Shown here: positions 32,702 to 41,572 of the stretch, piece after piece
Layout: the number at the start of each line of letters is the position of its first letter
How positions within the stretch are numbered: the first letter of the stretch is position 1
Assembly (NCBI GenBank): GCA_038330145.1
Contig: JBBQNR010000004.1
Location: forward strand, 1-64,000
Length of the DNA: 64,000 nt
Origin: JBBQNR01 sp038330145
GTDB lineage: Bacteria; Actinomycetota; Thermoleophilia; Solirubrobacterales; JBBDJG01
Reading direction: 5' to 3'
Notes under the pieces: model-generated
Database searches by the model: none
Seen by the model: the letters and a program-made list of their open reading frames with translations, nothing else
What the model was told of the DNA's origin: nothing
Translations under genes and position numbers: made by a program

Positions 32702-33295
32702 ATGGGTTACTTCGACTGGCACGAGCAGCCCGGTTACTACCGGGACGTGACGCGCCACTTCGCCGCCGACGCCGAGATCCTCGACGTCGGCTGCGGGAGC
32801 GCGTGGCTCGCCGACCACTTCGCCAACTACACGGGCGTCGACGGCGCGCCAGAGGCGGTCGCGGCCGCTCACGAGCGCGGCCGTGCTGCCGCGCTGGTGA
32901 ATGTGGAGGAGGGGTTGCCGTTCGAGGATTCGAGCTTCGACGGCGTCATCCTCAAGGACGTGCTCGAGCACCTCGACGACGCCGTCGCCGCCGTGCGCGA
33001 GGTGCGCCGTGTCCTGAGACCGGGCGGGCAGGTGTTCGCCTCGTCCCCCGACGCGCAGCGCTGGGTGTGGGACGACTACACGCACGTGCGCCCCTTCACG
33101 CGCAAGTCGTTCCGGTTGCTGTTCGCGGACCAGGGATTCGATGTCGAGCGGGTCAGCTACGAGATGGTCGCCCCCGGCACCGGCGTGATCTCGCGCTACA
33201 CGAGGCGCAAGCGGCGCCCGATGCTGCTCTCCCTGCTGGCATGGCTGCCGTTCATGCGGCGCAACGTCTGGGTGCTGGCGTCGCGCCCGCGTTAG
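32702..33295 (+). CDS. Class I SAM-dependent methyltransferase
   Basis: 197 aa from ATG 32702 (MGYFDWHEQPGYYRDVTRHFA); the frame upstream is divergent-gene shadow. Motif I ILDVGCGSAWLADHF (about residues 26-40), YTGVDGAPEAV, GLPFEDSSFDGVILKDVLEHL and VLRPGGQVFASSPDAQRW are standard Methyltransf_11 features. The C-terminal SFRLLFADQGFDVERVSYEMV and a basic tail complete the domain. It could methylate a sugar or act as a glycan cap; the substrate is unknown. Confidence 0.85.
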   Translation: MGYFDWHEQPGYYRDVTRHFAADAEILDVGCGSAWLADHFANYTGVDGAPEAVAAAHERGRAAALVNVEEGLPFEDSSFDGVILKDVLEHLDDAVAAVREVRRVLRPGGQVFASSPDAQRWVWDDYTHVRPFTRKSFRLLFADQGFDVERVSYEMVAPGTGVISRYTRRKRRPMLLSLLAWLPFMRRNVWVLASRPR

Positions 33296-33331
33296 CGGTC
33301 CTGAGGCAGGTCAGTTAGCGCCGGCGGTCGG

Positions 33332-33400
33332 TCGGAAACGCTCCGCAAGTGGCTTCGTCGGAACGCTCGGCCGGTGGCGCTTCGCGGAACGCTCGCTTAG
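33332..33400. repeat. Three CGGAACGCTC repeats at a convergent gene boundary
   Basis: The motif CGGAA(A)CGCTC begins at about 33333, 33359 and 33385, a 26-bp period, with GTGGC(G)CTTCG between copies. The array fills the 101-bp gap between the methyltransferase stop (33295) and the GT4 stop (33397), and its last unit runs into the GT4 stop codon. It does not look like CRISPR (only three imperfect units, no spacers). A role in transcript ends is possible. Confidence 0.5.
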
Positions 33401-34569
33401 CGGTAGGCCTCTTCGACCGCGGCCAGTGAGCTCTCGATCGACAGCTCGTGCTCGTGCTCGCGATACCAGCGCAGGGTCGAGCGGCGCAGGGCCTGGCCGG
33501 CGTCGATGGCGTCGAGCACGCGCGCCGCAACCTGCTCGGGTTCGGCGGAGACGGCGATGAAGCCGTTCACGCCCGGCTCGATCAGCTCGGTTGCAGCGTT
33601 GTCCGGGCTGTCCACGACCACCGCGGGCGTGCCGAGCGCGACCGCCTCGACCACCACCAGCCCGTAGCCCTCTCGCATCGACGGCAGCAGCACGCAGGCC
33701 GCCGCCGCCATTCCCTGCCTGACCTGGTCCGCCGACGCCCGGCCCGGCAGCTCGACCGCGCCGTCGAGTCCCAGCTCGGCGACGCGCCGGCGCACCGCCT
33801 CCAGCTCGGGTCCGTCGCCGAACATCACGCAGCGCAGCTCCGGGCTTCGCCGCCGCGCGGCCGCCACCACGTCGGGCACGATCCTGACCCGCTTCTCGGG
33901 GATGTGACGGCCCGCGAACACGACCAGAGGTGCTCGCGCGGCATCGGCATCTGCCTCGGCGGTGCCCCCGTCCCCGCCCTCACCGTCGGACGCCGAGCCG
34001 CCGGCGTAGATGCCGGTCAACCGCGTCAGCGGCGCGCGGTGCCCCTGCTCCAGCAGCCGCCGCTCGTGCAGACGCGAGAAGGCGAAGCTGCGATCGGGCA
34101 GCCGTATGCAGAAGCGCTGCACGGCGTGGCCGATTCGTCCTCCGCCGGGCCCGAGGTACTCGATCCAGTAGTCGCGGCTCCAGAGCTCGAACCAGTCCAC
34201 CACCAGCCGCCCCCGGCGGCGGATCCGCATCGCGAGCCAGGCACCGACCAGCGAGAAGTACGGGAACGAGCAGCTGTGCACGACGTCGTAGCGGCCTCCG
34301 TGGCGCAGCAGGTGCCAGAAGACTCCGATCCCGAAACGCACCGGCGGCCAGATCCGGCGCCTGCCCGAGCGCGTATAGAGGCTCGCCGCTCCGCTGACCG
34401 CGATCGTGCGGAAGGGTGTCTCCGGGCCGCGCTCCCGATCCCACTGGAGCCGCGTCAGATAGGTGACCTCGTGCCGGCCCTCGAGCCGCTCGGCCAGGGC
34501 GCGGTACCAGCGCTCCGCTCCTCCGACGGTGTTCGGGTACAGGCAGTCGTAGACGATCGCGATCCGCAC
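33397..34569 (-). CDS. Family 4 glycosyltransferase
   Basis: 390 aa from GTG 34569 (VRIAIVYDCLYPNTVGGAERWYRALAERL). The N-terminal domain has NTVGGAERWYRAL and DVVHSCSFPYFSLVGAWLAMRI; the donor domain has LVVFAGRHIPEKRVRIVPDVVAAA and SMREGYGLVVVEAVALGTPAVVVDSPDNAATELI (E-x7-E). A glycine/aspartate-rich low-complexity stretch (GGSASDGEGGDGGTAEADADAA, about residues 210-231) links the two halves, longer than in relatives. It is divergent from the GT2 gene at 34636. Confidence 0.88.
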   Translation of the reverse strand: MRIAIVYDCLYPNTVGGAERWYRALAERLEGRHEVTYLTRLQWDRERGPETPFRTIAVSGAASLYTRSGRRRIWPPVRFGIGVFWHLLRHGGRYDVVHSCSFPYFSLVGAWLAMRIRRRGRLVVDWFELWSRDYWIEYLGPGGGRIGHAVQRFCIRLPDRSFAFSRLHERRLLEQGHRAPLTRLTGIYAGGSASDGEGGDGGTAEADADAARAPLVVFAGRHIPEKRVRIVPDVVAAARRRSPELRCVMFGDGPELEAVRRRVAELGLDGAVELPGRASADQVRQGMAAAACVLLPSMREGYGLVVVEAVALGTPAVVVDSPDNAATELIEPGVNGFIAVSAEPEQVAARVLDAIDAGQALRRSTLRWYREHEHELSIESSLAAVEEAYR

Positions 34570-34635
34570 GGATCGCAACTCTACGGGTGCCTGGCGGTCG
34601 GGACCGCGGCCTGGGCTACGATTTCGGGGAGCCGG

Positions 34636-35814
34636 ATGGCCACCACAACCCAGAGCGCCACTCAACAGCCCGGCCAGGAAACTCTCGACGTCTCCGTCGT
34701 GATCCCGTGCCTGAACGAGGCCGAGACGATTGCGACCTGCATTCGCAAGGCCAAGCGCTCGATGGAGCGCGACGGCCTCAGCGGTGAGGTAATCGTGGTC
34801 GACAACGGCTCCAGCGACGGGTCGGACGTGATCGCCGCCGACGAGGGCGCCCGCGTCGTGCGCGAGTCGCGGCGCGGCTACGGCAACGCCTACCTGGCCG
34901 GCTTCGCCAGCGCGGAGGGCCGCTACATCGTGATGGCCGACGGCGACGACACCTACGACTTCGACCTGGTCGGGCGGTTCGTCCAGCCTCTGCAGGAAGG
35001 CGCGGACATGGTGATGGGGTCACGCCTGAAGGGGACGATCCACAAGGGAGCGATGCCGCCGCTGCACCGCTACCTCGGCAACCCCGTGCTGACCGGGCTG
35101 CTGAACCTGATGTACCGCAGCGGCGTCAGCGATGCGCACTGCGGCATGCGCGCGTTCCGGCGCGACGCGCTGGAGCGGCTCGATCTGCGCATGCCCGGGA
35201 TGGAGTTCGCGTCCGAGATGGTGATCAGGGCCTCGAAGGCCGGCCTTCAGATCGAGGAGATCCCGATCGAGTACCACCCTCGCAAGGGCGAGTCGAAGCT
35301 GAACTCGTTCCGGGACGGCTGGCGGCATCTTCGCTTCCTGCTCGTTCACAGCCCGACGCACCTGTTCCTGATCCCGGGTCTGCTGCTGTGCTTCTTCGGC
35401 GTGGTCGGGATGGCAGCGGTGCTGGCCAACCTCAGCTTCCTCGGCCGGCAGTGGGACCTGCACGCGATGATCGCCGCCTCGATGGTGACGATCGCCGGAG
35501 GCCAGGTCGTCGCCCTCGGCCTGGTTGCGCGCGCCTATGGCGTGCACCACCTCGGCGACCGCGACCCGATGTTCGAGCGCTGGGAGAGCCGCTACCGGCT
35601 CGAGCACGGCCTGCTCGCGGGCGCGATGCTGCTGCTCGCTGGGCTCACGATCGCCACCGTCGTGCTGGTCAAGTGGTTCGATCGCGGCCTGGGAGCGCTG
35701 GGCGAGGAGCAGCTGGCGGTGCTGTCGCTGACGCTGATCGTGATCGGAATGCAGGTGGTGTTCACCTCGTTCCTGATCAGCATCGTGGGCCTTCGGCGCC
35801 GCACCGATACCTGA
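34636..35814 (+). CDS. Family 2 glycosyltransferase, dolichyl-phosphate-mannose-synthase-like, membrane anchored
   Basis: 392 aa from ATG 34636. The GT-A domain reads VSVVIPCLNEAETIATCIRKA, VIVVDNGSSDGSDVIA, GRYIVMADGDDTYDFD (DxD) and SDAHCGMRAFRRDALERLDLRMPGMEFASEMVIRASKAGLQIEEIPIEYHPRKGESKLNSFRDGWRHLRFLL, the conserved polyprenyl-phosphate-hexose synthase pattern. Four C-terminal helices follow (FLIPGLLLCFFGVVGMAAV etc.). It likely makes a polyprenyl-phosphate sugar that feeds a GT-C enzyme on the outer face. The adjacent gene (35831), a large GT-C-like membrane protein 16 bp downstream, is the natural partner. Confidence 0.92.
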   Translation: MATTTQSATQQPGQETLDVSVVIPCLNEAETIATCIRKAKRSMERDGLSGEVIVVDNGSSDGSDVIAADEGARVVRESRRGYGNAYLAGFASAEGRYIVMADGDDTYDFDLVGRFVQPLQEGADMVMGSRLKGTIHKGAMPPLHRYLGNPVLTGLLNLMYRSGVSDAHCGMRAFRRDALERLDLRMPGMEFASEMVIRASKAGLQIEEIPIEYHPRKGESKLNSFRDGWRHLRFLLVHSPTHLFLIPGLLLCFFGVVGMAAVLANLSFLGRQWDLHAMIAASMVTIAGGQVVALGLVARAYGVHHLGDRDPMFERWESRYRLEHGLLAGAMLLLAGLTIATVVLVKWFDRGLGALGEEQLAVLSLTLIVIGMQVVFTSFLISIVGLRRRTDT

Positions 35815-35830
35815 GCCCGACCGGGCATCG

Positions 35831-38191
35831 ATGAGCATGCTCCTGGCCTGGCTGGCCTTCCCGCTGCTGCTGTGCCTGCTCTGCCTGGGTTGCGGGTTGG
35901 TGGTGCAGCTGCTGTCCGGCTGCGACATCCCCGGCCCGCTGCTGATCCCGCTCGGCTTTGCGCTGATCGTGGTCGCCGCCCAGGCGATGGTCTGGGGCCC
36001 GAGTCCGTCACTGGCGACACCGCTCGTGATCGCGCTGGCCGTGGCGGGGCTGGTGGCAGGCAGCGGGCGCCTGCTCGAGCTGTCTCCCGATGGCTGGGCC
36101 GCCGGGGCCGCGGCCGGCGTGTTCGCGGTCTTCGCCGCCCCCGTCGTGCTCTCCGGCGACGCAACCTTTGCCGGTTACACGGTGCTCGGGGACACCTCGA
36201 TCCATTTCATCCTCGTCGACCAGCTGATGGACCACGGTCGCGATCTCTCGGGGCTGCCCCCGTCGTCCTACAAAGCGGCGCTGGCCGCCTACTTCGACAC
36301 CGCCTATCCGGTCGGAGCGCACGTCGCACTCGGCGCGGTGCGACCGTTGGTGGGCCAGGACGTGGCCTGGGTGTTCCAGCCCTTCCTCGCCCTGCTGGCG
36401 GCGATGCTGTCGCTGTCGCTGTATTCGCTGCTGGACGGCATCGTCGAGCGGCGCGCGTTGCGGGCGGCGATCGCGCTGCTGGCCGCGCAGCCCGCCCTGG
36501 TCTACGCCTACGCGCTCCAGGGCAGCATCAAGGAGCTGGCGACGGTGGCGGTCGTCGCGACCCTGCTTGCACTGGTACCGCTGACAGTGGGGGAGGGAGG
36601 CCCGCGCAGGCTGGTGCCGCTGGCGATCGCCTCCGCCGCGGCGCTGGCGGTGCTGGGGCCGGCCGTGGCGCCCTGGCTCGTCCCGCTGCTGCTGGCCTGC
36701 GCGGTGGTGCTCGCGTGGCACAGGCGCCCTCGCTGGTTGGCTCCCACCGCCCGCGACGCTGGCTTCCTGCTCGCGCTGGCGGGGGCTCTTTCGCTGCCGG
36801 TGCTGACACAGGCCGCCGACTTCGTGCGCGAGAACGGCGACACGGCCACGAGCCAGAGCGAGCTTGGCAACCTGCTCGGCCCGCTGGACCGCCTGCAGGC
36901 GGTCGGGATCTGGCTCGAGGGCGACTACCGCCTGAAGCTCGCGGGCGGCATGCTGACGCTCTCGAGGCTGCTGATCGCGCTCGCGATCGCGGCCGCTGTC
37001 GCCGGCGCCGTCTGGGCGCTGCGCCGCCGCGCCTGGCTGCCGCTGCTCTACCTCGGCATCTCGCTCGTCGCGTGGCTCTCGGTCACGTCGCAGGGCTCGC
37101 CCTGGGCCGACGCCAAGGCACTCATGATCGTCTCTCCTCCGATCCTGCTGATGGCGTTGCTGGGAGCGGCTGCATTGGCGCAGGTGGGCAGGGTGCTGCC
37201 GGCGTGGCTGCTGGTCGCCGCGATCGGAGTCGGGGTGGTGTGGTCGAACGCGCTCGCCTACCACGACGCCCACCTCGCGCCGCGCGACCGGCTGGTCGAG
37301 CTGGGCGACGTCGGCGAGCGGCTGGAGGGCGACGGGCCGACGCTGTACCTGGAGTTCGAGGAGTTCGCCAAGCACTTCCTGCGCGACGCGCAGCCGACCG
37401 CCTGGAGCGAGCCGTGGGAGGTTCGCCCGGGCGCGCCGCGCGGGCGCTTCGGCTTCGAGGGCGACAGCGACCAGGTGCCGCTGTCGTACCTGGAGAGCTT
37501 TCGGACGCTGGTGCTGCGGCGCTCGCCCTCGGCCAGCCGGCCGCCGGCGTCCTTCCGGCTCGTGTGGAGAGGCGACGACTACGAGGTCTGGCGCCCCGGC
37601 GGGTCACCTGACGTCGAGCGCCACCTTCCGCTTGGCGGAGGCCTTCAGCCCGGCGCCGTCGCTAGCTGCGGCCGGCTGCCGCGCGCGTTCACGCGGCCGG
37701 CGGGTCGTTCGTTGCTGTACGTGCGGCGCCGGCGACTGCTGGTTGCCAGCCCGGCTCAGGCGTCGCGGCCGAGCTCGTGGGCGGTCGATGCCGACGACCC
37801 GCTGTCGGTGCGCGCGTCCGGCTCCGGACGCGCGACGCAAACGCTCGCGGTGCCGGCGGACACCGCCTACGACGTCTGGCTCCAGGGCTCGTTCGGGCGC
37901 GAGACCAGTGTCGCGATCGACGGCAGGGCAGTTGGGAGTGTCAGCTACGAGCTGAACGGAAGAGGCGAGTTCGCGCACCTCGGCCGCGCCCGCGTGTCGC
38001 GCGGGCGGCACACGCTGACCGTTACCCGCGCCGGCGGCGACCTGCGGCCCGGCAACGGCGGTGGCCAGCTGCTGGGTCCCGTCGTGATGGTGCCCGTATC
38101 GGCCACAGGACCCGACGTGGTGCGCAGCGCCCGCAGCGCGCGCGACCTTTGCGGCAAGCGGGTCGATTGGCTCGAGCTGGCGCGGCGCTGA
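35831..38191 (+). CDS. Large membrane protein, GT-C-like, with C-terminal exposed domain
   Basis: 786 aa from ATG 35831. About 12 helices occupy residues 1-470, beginning MSMLLAWLAFPLLLCLLCLGCGLVVQLL. The first large loop has TVLGDTSIHFILVDQLMDHGRDLSGLPPSSYKAALAAYFDTAYPVGAHVALGA, with Asp/His residues placed like the catalytic loop of GT-C glycosyltransferases; this is suggestive, not proof. Residues about 480-786 are an extracytoplasmic, beta-rich region (TLAVPADTAYDVWLQGSFGRETSVAIDGRAVGSVSYELNGRGEFAHLGRARVSRGRHTLTVT) resembling a carbohydrate-binding jelly-roll. It is coupled to the polyprenyl-phosphate sugar synthase gene upstream. No named family is recognised. Confidence 0.7.
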   Translation: MSMLLAWLAFPLLLCLLCLGCGLVVQLLSGCDIPGPLLIPLGFALIVVAAQAMVWGPSPSLATPLVIALAVAGLVAGSGRLLELSPDGWAAGAAAGVFAVFAAPVVLSGDATFAGYTVLGDTSIHFILVDQLMDHGRDLSGLPPSSYKAALAAYFDTAYPVGAHVALGAVRPLVGQDVAWVFQPFLALLAAMLSLSLYSLLDGIVERRALRAAIALLAAQPALVYAYALQGSIKELATVAVVATLLALVPLTVGEGGPRRLVPLAIASAAALAVLGPAVAPWLVPLLLACAVVLAWHRRPRWLAPTARDAGFLLALAGALSLPVLTQAADFVRENGDTATSQSELGNLLGPLDRLQAVGIWLEGDYRLKLAGGMLTLSRLLIALAIAAAVAGAVWALRRRAWLPLLYLGISLVAWLSVTSQGSPWADAKALMIVSPPILLMALLGAAALAQVGRVLPAWLLVAAIGVGVVWSNALAYHDAHLAPRDRLVELGDVGERLEGDGPTLYLEFEEFAKHFLRDAQPTAWSEPWEVRPGAPRGRFGFEGDSDQVPLSYLESFRTLVLRRSPSASRPPASFRLVWRGDDYEVWRPGGSPDVERHLPLGGGLQPGAVASCGRLPRAFTRPAGRSLLYVRRRRLLVASPAQASRPSSWAVDADDPLSVRASGSGRATQTLAVPADTAYDVWLQGSFGRETSVAIDGRAVGSVSYELNGRGEFAHLGRARVSRGRHTLTVTRAGGDLRPGNGGGQLLGPVVMVPVSATGPDVVRSARSARDLCGKRVDWLELARR

Positions 38192-38204
38192 AGCCTGGGC
38201 TGAA

Positions 38205-40325
38205 CTACGCAAACGCGCTCGTGAACACGAACAGCTGCGACGTCGCGCTGAAGCCGACGACCAGCGTGACCGCGACCGCGAGTGCGGTGGGGAAGCGGCG
38301 CCGCCCAAAGGCCAGACAGGCCAACACGACCAGAGCGGCGTAGGCCGGTAGGGCCGTGAACACGTAGCGTCCCTGCTCGGCGATCGCCGGTCGTGGCGTC
38401 AGAGTCGTGAACGCGGCCTCGACTCCCATCACGACGCCGATCGCCACGGCGGCAAGCAGCAGCGCCTCACGCCACCTGGAGCGCACGGCGGGCCACTCGC
38501 GTCGCAGCGCGACCAGTGCCAGCGCGCCGGTTGCAGCCATGCCGGCCAGCGCGACGACATAGACCCAGCGCGGAAACAGCAACGCGATCCAGCCGAACGC
38601 TCCCCAGACACGCTCGACGTAGATGTGGAAGAAGGGAAACGTCTCCACGTGCAGATCGGTCATGAACGGCAGCGGAGGCAGAAAGACCTGCCACAGATAG
38701 GAGAGATAGCCGGTCGGGTTCTGGAGGATCGAGACGCTCTGGACCGGAGAGTCGCCGCTGGGCGTGGTGAACGTGTCGCGGTCGAAGAACCCCGAGAGCA
38801 GCACCCAGCTCAGCTCGACGGCCAGGAACGTGGCGGCGAATGCCAGCAGCGGCGTCAGCCGCCGCCGCTCGCGGTCGGTGACGAGCAGCGCGATCGCGAG
38901 CGCCGCGACGACGAAGAACGTGTACGCCGTGCCCTTGAACAGGGGAGCAAGCGCAAGCAGCGCGCCGGCGCCGGTGGCGACGGGCAGCGTCAGGCCTCGC
39001 CGCAGGGCGACGATCAGCAACAGCAGCACACCGGCGGCAGCCGCGTTTACTCCCATGTCGTTGTTGACCGCGCCCGCCATGAACCCGAACATCGGCTGGA
39101 ACGCGACCAGCAGCGCTCCAGCGACCCACGCGACCGGGTATCGCGGGAACAGTTCGGCCAGCGTCAGGAACACCAGCGCCACCACGAGCGCAGCCAGCAG
39201 CGTCGAGGTGAGCCGCATTGCCTCGAGCTGCGAGAACGGAGATTGGCCGCGCGTGGCGAGATAGCCGGGCGCAAGCAGCCCGTAGTAGGCGGGGGCGTGA
39301 ACGGTCGCGGAGGTGGCGCCGCCACCGTTGTCGCGCGCCGGGGGCGGTCGCAGCGCGGCGGCAAGGCGCTCCCACTGGCGCTCCTGGGCCGCTGACCAGG
39401 GTGGCTTGCCGTCCGGGCCTTCCTGGTAGAGGTAGATGCGCACGGCCTGAAGGGCGAGGGATTGCTGGTCCGACAGTGGCAGGCGCTCGTCCGGCGAGGC
39501 GGAGGGAGCCTTTCCGGTCTCGGCCAGGTACTGGGCATAGGCAAAATGCTCGGGCTCGTCGGGCGCGTCGAAGGCCGGCGTGATCAGGCCCCAGACGATC
39601 CCGTTGACCAGCGCGAGCAGCGTCACGCCCAGCATCAGCCGCCGCGGGCGCCGCCACGGCGCCACGGCCAGCAGGCGGATCGCCGAGAACCAGAGCGCCG
39701 GTATCGCGACCGCGAGCAGCAGCACGTAGGTCCACGGCCCGACGATGCCGGGGCGGAAGAGGGCGGCGCGGTCGACGGCGTCGTCCAGGCGCGAAGCCAG
39801 GCTGGAGCGCTTGCCCGCCGGCGGGCGGAACCAGACCGCGACGCGCCCGTCGAGCCGGCGGCCGCCCAGCAGCGGAGCCGGATCGCGATCCAGGCCGGCG
39901 ACGCCCCTGAAGTCGAGCGGACCCTGCAGCGGCCTGACGCACACCGTGCCGGTCGCGGCGGCGGAACCTGGCGCAGCGGGACCGATCGGTATCGCAAGCT
40001 TGTGCGACCCCGTTGCGGCATCGCGCACCGACCCGGTCTGCACGCCCGCGGCCGTTCGCACTCGCGTCTCGACCAGCCCGGTCGCCGCCGGCGCGGCGAC
40101 GTCGAACTCGACCCGACCCGTGCCGGCCGGGACCGAGAGTTCCGGCACGCAGAGCTCCGACCCCGGCGGCACCGTCGCCACCACCGACCTTCCGCGCACG
40201 CTGTTGGTGCCGGTATAGAAGTCGCGCGGGATCAGCAGTTGCCAGGCGATCAGCGCCAGCATCGCGGCGCTCACCACAGCGGCGGCGCGCCAGACGCGTG
40301 CGTCACCGGCGACGATGCGTCTCAA
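38205..40325 (-). CDS. DUF2142-family membrane protein
   Basis: 706 aa from ATG 40325. One N-terminal helix, an extracytoplasmic region (about 35-195), then about 11 helices. The motif ITPAFDAPDEPEHFAYAQYLAETGKAP at about residues 245-271 is the signature of DUF2142, a GT-C-like family common in surface polysaccharide loci. FQPMFGFMAGAVNNDMGVNAAAAGVLLLL is also characteristic. The Asp-rich DAPDEPEHF loop would lie on the outer face and may be catalytic. The family is biochemically uncharacterised, so transfer of a lipid-linked sugar is inferred. It is convergent with the gene at 35831 with a 13-bp gap. Confidence 0.85.
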   Translation of the reverse strand: MRRIVAGDARVWRAAAVVSAAMLALIAWQLLIPRDFYTGTNSVRGRSVVATVPPGSELCVPELSVPAGTGRVEFDVAAPAATGLVETRVRTAAGVQTGSVRDAATGSHKLAIPIGPAAPGSAAATGTVCVRPLQGPLDFRGVAGLDRDPAPLLGGRRLDGRVAVWFRPPAGKRSSLASRLDDAVDRAALFRPGIVGPWTYVLLLAVAIPALWFSAIRLLAVAPWRRPRRLMLGVTLLALVNGIVWGLITPAFDAPDEPEHFAYAQYLAETGKAPSASPDERLPLSDQQSLALQAVRIYLYQEGPDGKPPWSAAQERQWERLAAALRPPPARDNGGGATSATVHAPAYYGLLAPGYLATRGQSPFSQLEAMRLTSTLLAALVVALVFLTLAELFPRYPVAWVAGALLVAFQPMFGFMAGAVNNDMGVNAAAAGVLLLLIVALRRGLTLPVATGAGALLALAPLFKGTAYTFFVVAALAIALLVTDRERRRLTPLLAFAATFLAVELSWVLLSGFFDRDTFTTPSGDSPVQSVSILQNPTGYLSYLWQVFLPPLPFMTDLHVETFPFFHIYVERVWGAFGWIALLFPRWVYVVALAGMAATGALALVALRREWPAVRSRWREALLLAAVAIGVVMGVEAAFTTLTPRPAIAEQGRYVFTALPAYAALVVLACLAFGRRRFPTALAVAVTLVVGFSATSQLFVFTSAFA

Positions 40326-40373
40326 CGGCCTCGGGCGGGCTTCAAGCAGGGCTGCCGGGTTCGGGCCGGGCGC

Positions 40374-41462
40374 TCACGCGGACGGCAGGCCCCGGGCGGC
40401 GCCCTCCCAGGACTCCGCGTTCTGCTCGAAGATCTCGCGCAGCATCTCCTCGATCCCGTACCGGAGCCGCCAACCCGGGTAATCCTGCTCGAACTCGCTC
40501 AGGTCGCTGATCCACCAGCGGTGATCTCCCATCCGCGCCTGGTCGGAGAGCCGCCAGTCGAGACGCCGGCCGGCGATGCTCTCGCAGCGCGTGATCGCCT
40601 CCAGCATCGAGCAGTTGCTGTAACGCCCTCCGCCGAGGTTGTAGACGGCGGCGGCGCGCGGCGAGCGATGAAAGGCTTCGAAGGCGGAGACGACGTCGGC
40701 ACTGTGGATGTTGTCGCGCACCTGCTTGCCGCCATAGCCGTTGACCGTGTACGGCTCGCCCGTCACCGTGCACTTCATCAGGTAGGAGAGAAACCCGTGC
40801 AGTTGCGCGCCGGCATGCTGGGGCCCGGTCAGGCAGCCGCCACGGAAGCAGACGGTCGGCATGTCGAAGTAGCGGCCGTACTCCTGCACCATCAGATCAG
40901 CTGCGGCTTTCGAGACGCCGAACAGCGAGTGCATCGAACGGTCGATCGACATAGAGGTGTCAATCCCACGGTGGTATGGGTGGTCCTCGGGCAGCTCGAG
41001 CCGGGTGTCCGTCTCGATCAGCGGCAGCTGATTCGCGAGGTCGCCGTAGACCTTGTTCGTGGAGGTGAAGACGAACGTTGCGGCCGGAGCATGCCGGCGC
41101 GTGGACTCCAGCAGGTTGAGTGTGCCGTTGGCGTTGACGCCGAAGTCGGTCTGGGGGTCCGTCGCCGCCCAGTCGTGCGACGGCTGAGCCGCCGTGTGGA
41201 CGATCAGCTCGAGCGACTTTGCGTTGTCCTGAAAGACCCGATCGACGCCGTCCGCGTCACGGATGTCCAGCGGCAGCCATCGAAAGCCGTCGTAGCGTTC
41301 GACGAGATCCTCGCTGACGGCGCGGGTGGAGGCATCGGGGCCGAAGAACTGAGCGCGCATGTCGTTCTCGATCCCGATCACGTCGAATCCGAGCTCGACG
41401 AAGTAGCGAACGGACTCCGAGCCGATGAGGCCGCCTGAGCCTGTGACTATTGCTGTGGGCAT
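40374..41462 (-). CDS. CDP-paratose/tyvelose 2-epimerase-like SDR with Phe in place of catalytic Tyr
   Basis: 362 aa from ATG 41462. Extended SDR: AIVTGSGGLIGSESVRYF (NAD site), LELIVHTAAQPSHDWAATDPQTDFGVNANGTLNLLE, FTSTNKVYGDLANQLPLIETDTR, then SLFGVSKAAADLMVQEYGRYFDMPTVCFRGGCLTGPQHAGAQLHGFLSYLMKC and GYGGKQVRDNIHSADVV. The overall pattern matches the CDP-tyvelose epimerase group, which pairs with rfbF/rfbG at 21934-23806. The Tyr of the Tyr-x3-Lys motif is Phe here (FGVSK). I believe this is a feature of this particular subfamily, so annotation as an active 2-epimerase is tentative. It is 48 bp upstream of the DUF2142 gene on the same strand. Confidence 0.78.
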   Translation of the reverse strand: MPTAIVTGSGGLIGSESVRYFVELGFDVIGIENDMRAQFFGPDASTRAVSEDLVERYDGFRWLPLDIRDADGVDRVFQDNAKSLELIVHTAAQPSHDWAATDPQTDFGVNANGTLNLLESTRRHAPAATFVFTSTNKVYGDLANQLPLIETDTRLELPEDHPYHRGIDTSMSIDRSMHSLFGVSKAAADLMVQEYGRYFDMPTVCFRGGCLTGPQHAGAQLHGFLSYLMKCTVTGEPYTVNGYGGKQVRDNIHSADVVSAFEAFHRSPRAAAVYNLGGGRYSNCSMLEAITRCESIAGRRLDWRLSDQARMGDHRWWISDLSEFEQDYPGWRLRYGIEEMLREIFEQNAESWEGAARGLPSA

Positions 41463-41470
41463 GACTGAGA

Positions 41471-41503
41471 CTCTCTGACGAAATGCCCGGCGTGTCCGAG
41501 GGC
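41471..41503 (+). repeat. ACGAAATGCC-family element in a divergent intergenic region
   Basis: CTCTGACGAAATGCCCGG followed by CGTGTCCGAGG matches the element at 58367-58402 (minus strand) at 22 of 26 positions. Unlike the other copies it is not next to a stop codon: it lies between the start of the SDR (41462) and that of the DUF268 gene (41573). The outer arms are imperfect. It may be a relic or a promoter-proximal structured leader. Confidence 0.45.
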
Positions 41504-41572
41504 AGGGTCGCGACCAGGGCCGCTGTATAGCAGGTTCCCGCCCATGTCCCGGCAGCTAGGATTTCGCGCTCG

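Noticed and set aside
33332..33400. CRISPR-like array
   Set aside because: Three imperfect short units without unique spacers and no cas genes nearby.
33448..34635. Extension of the GT2 gene at 34636 by nearly 400 codons
   Set aside because: This portion is antisense to a clear GT4 gene (33397-34569) and has no domain; ATG 34636 matches the GT2 family start.
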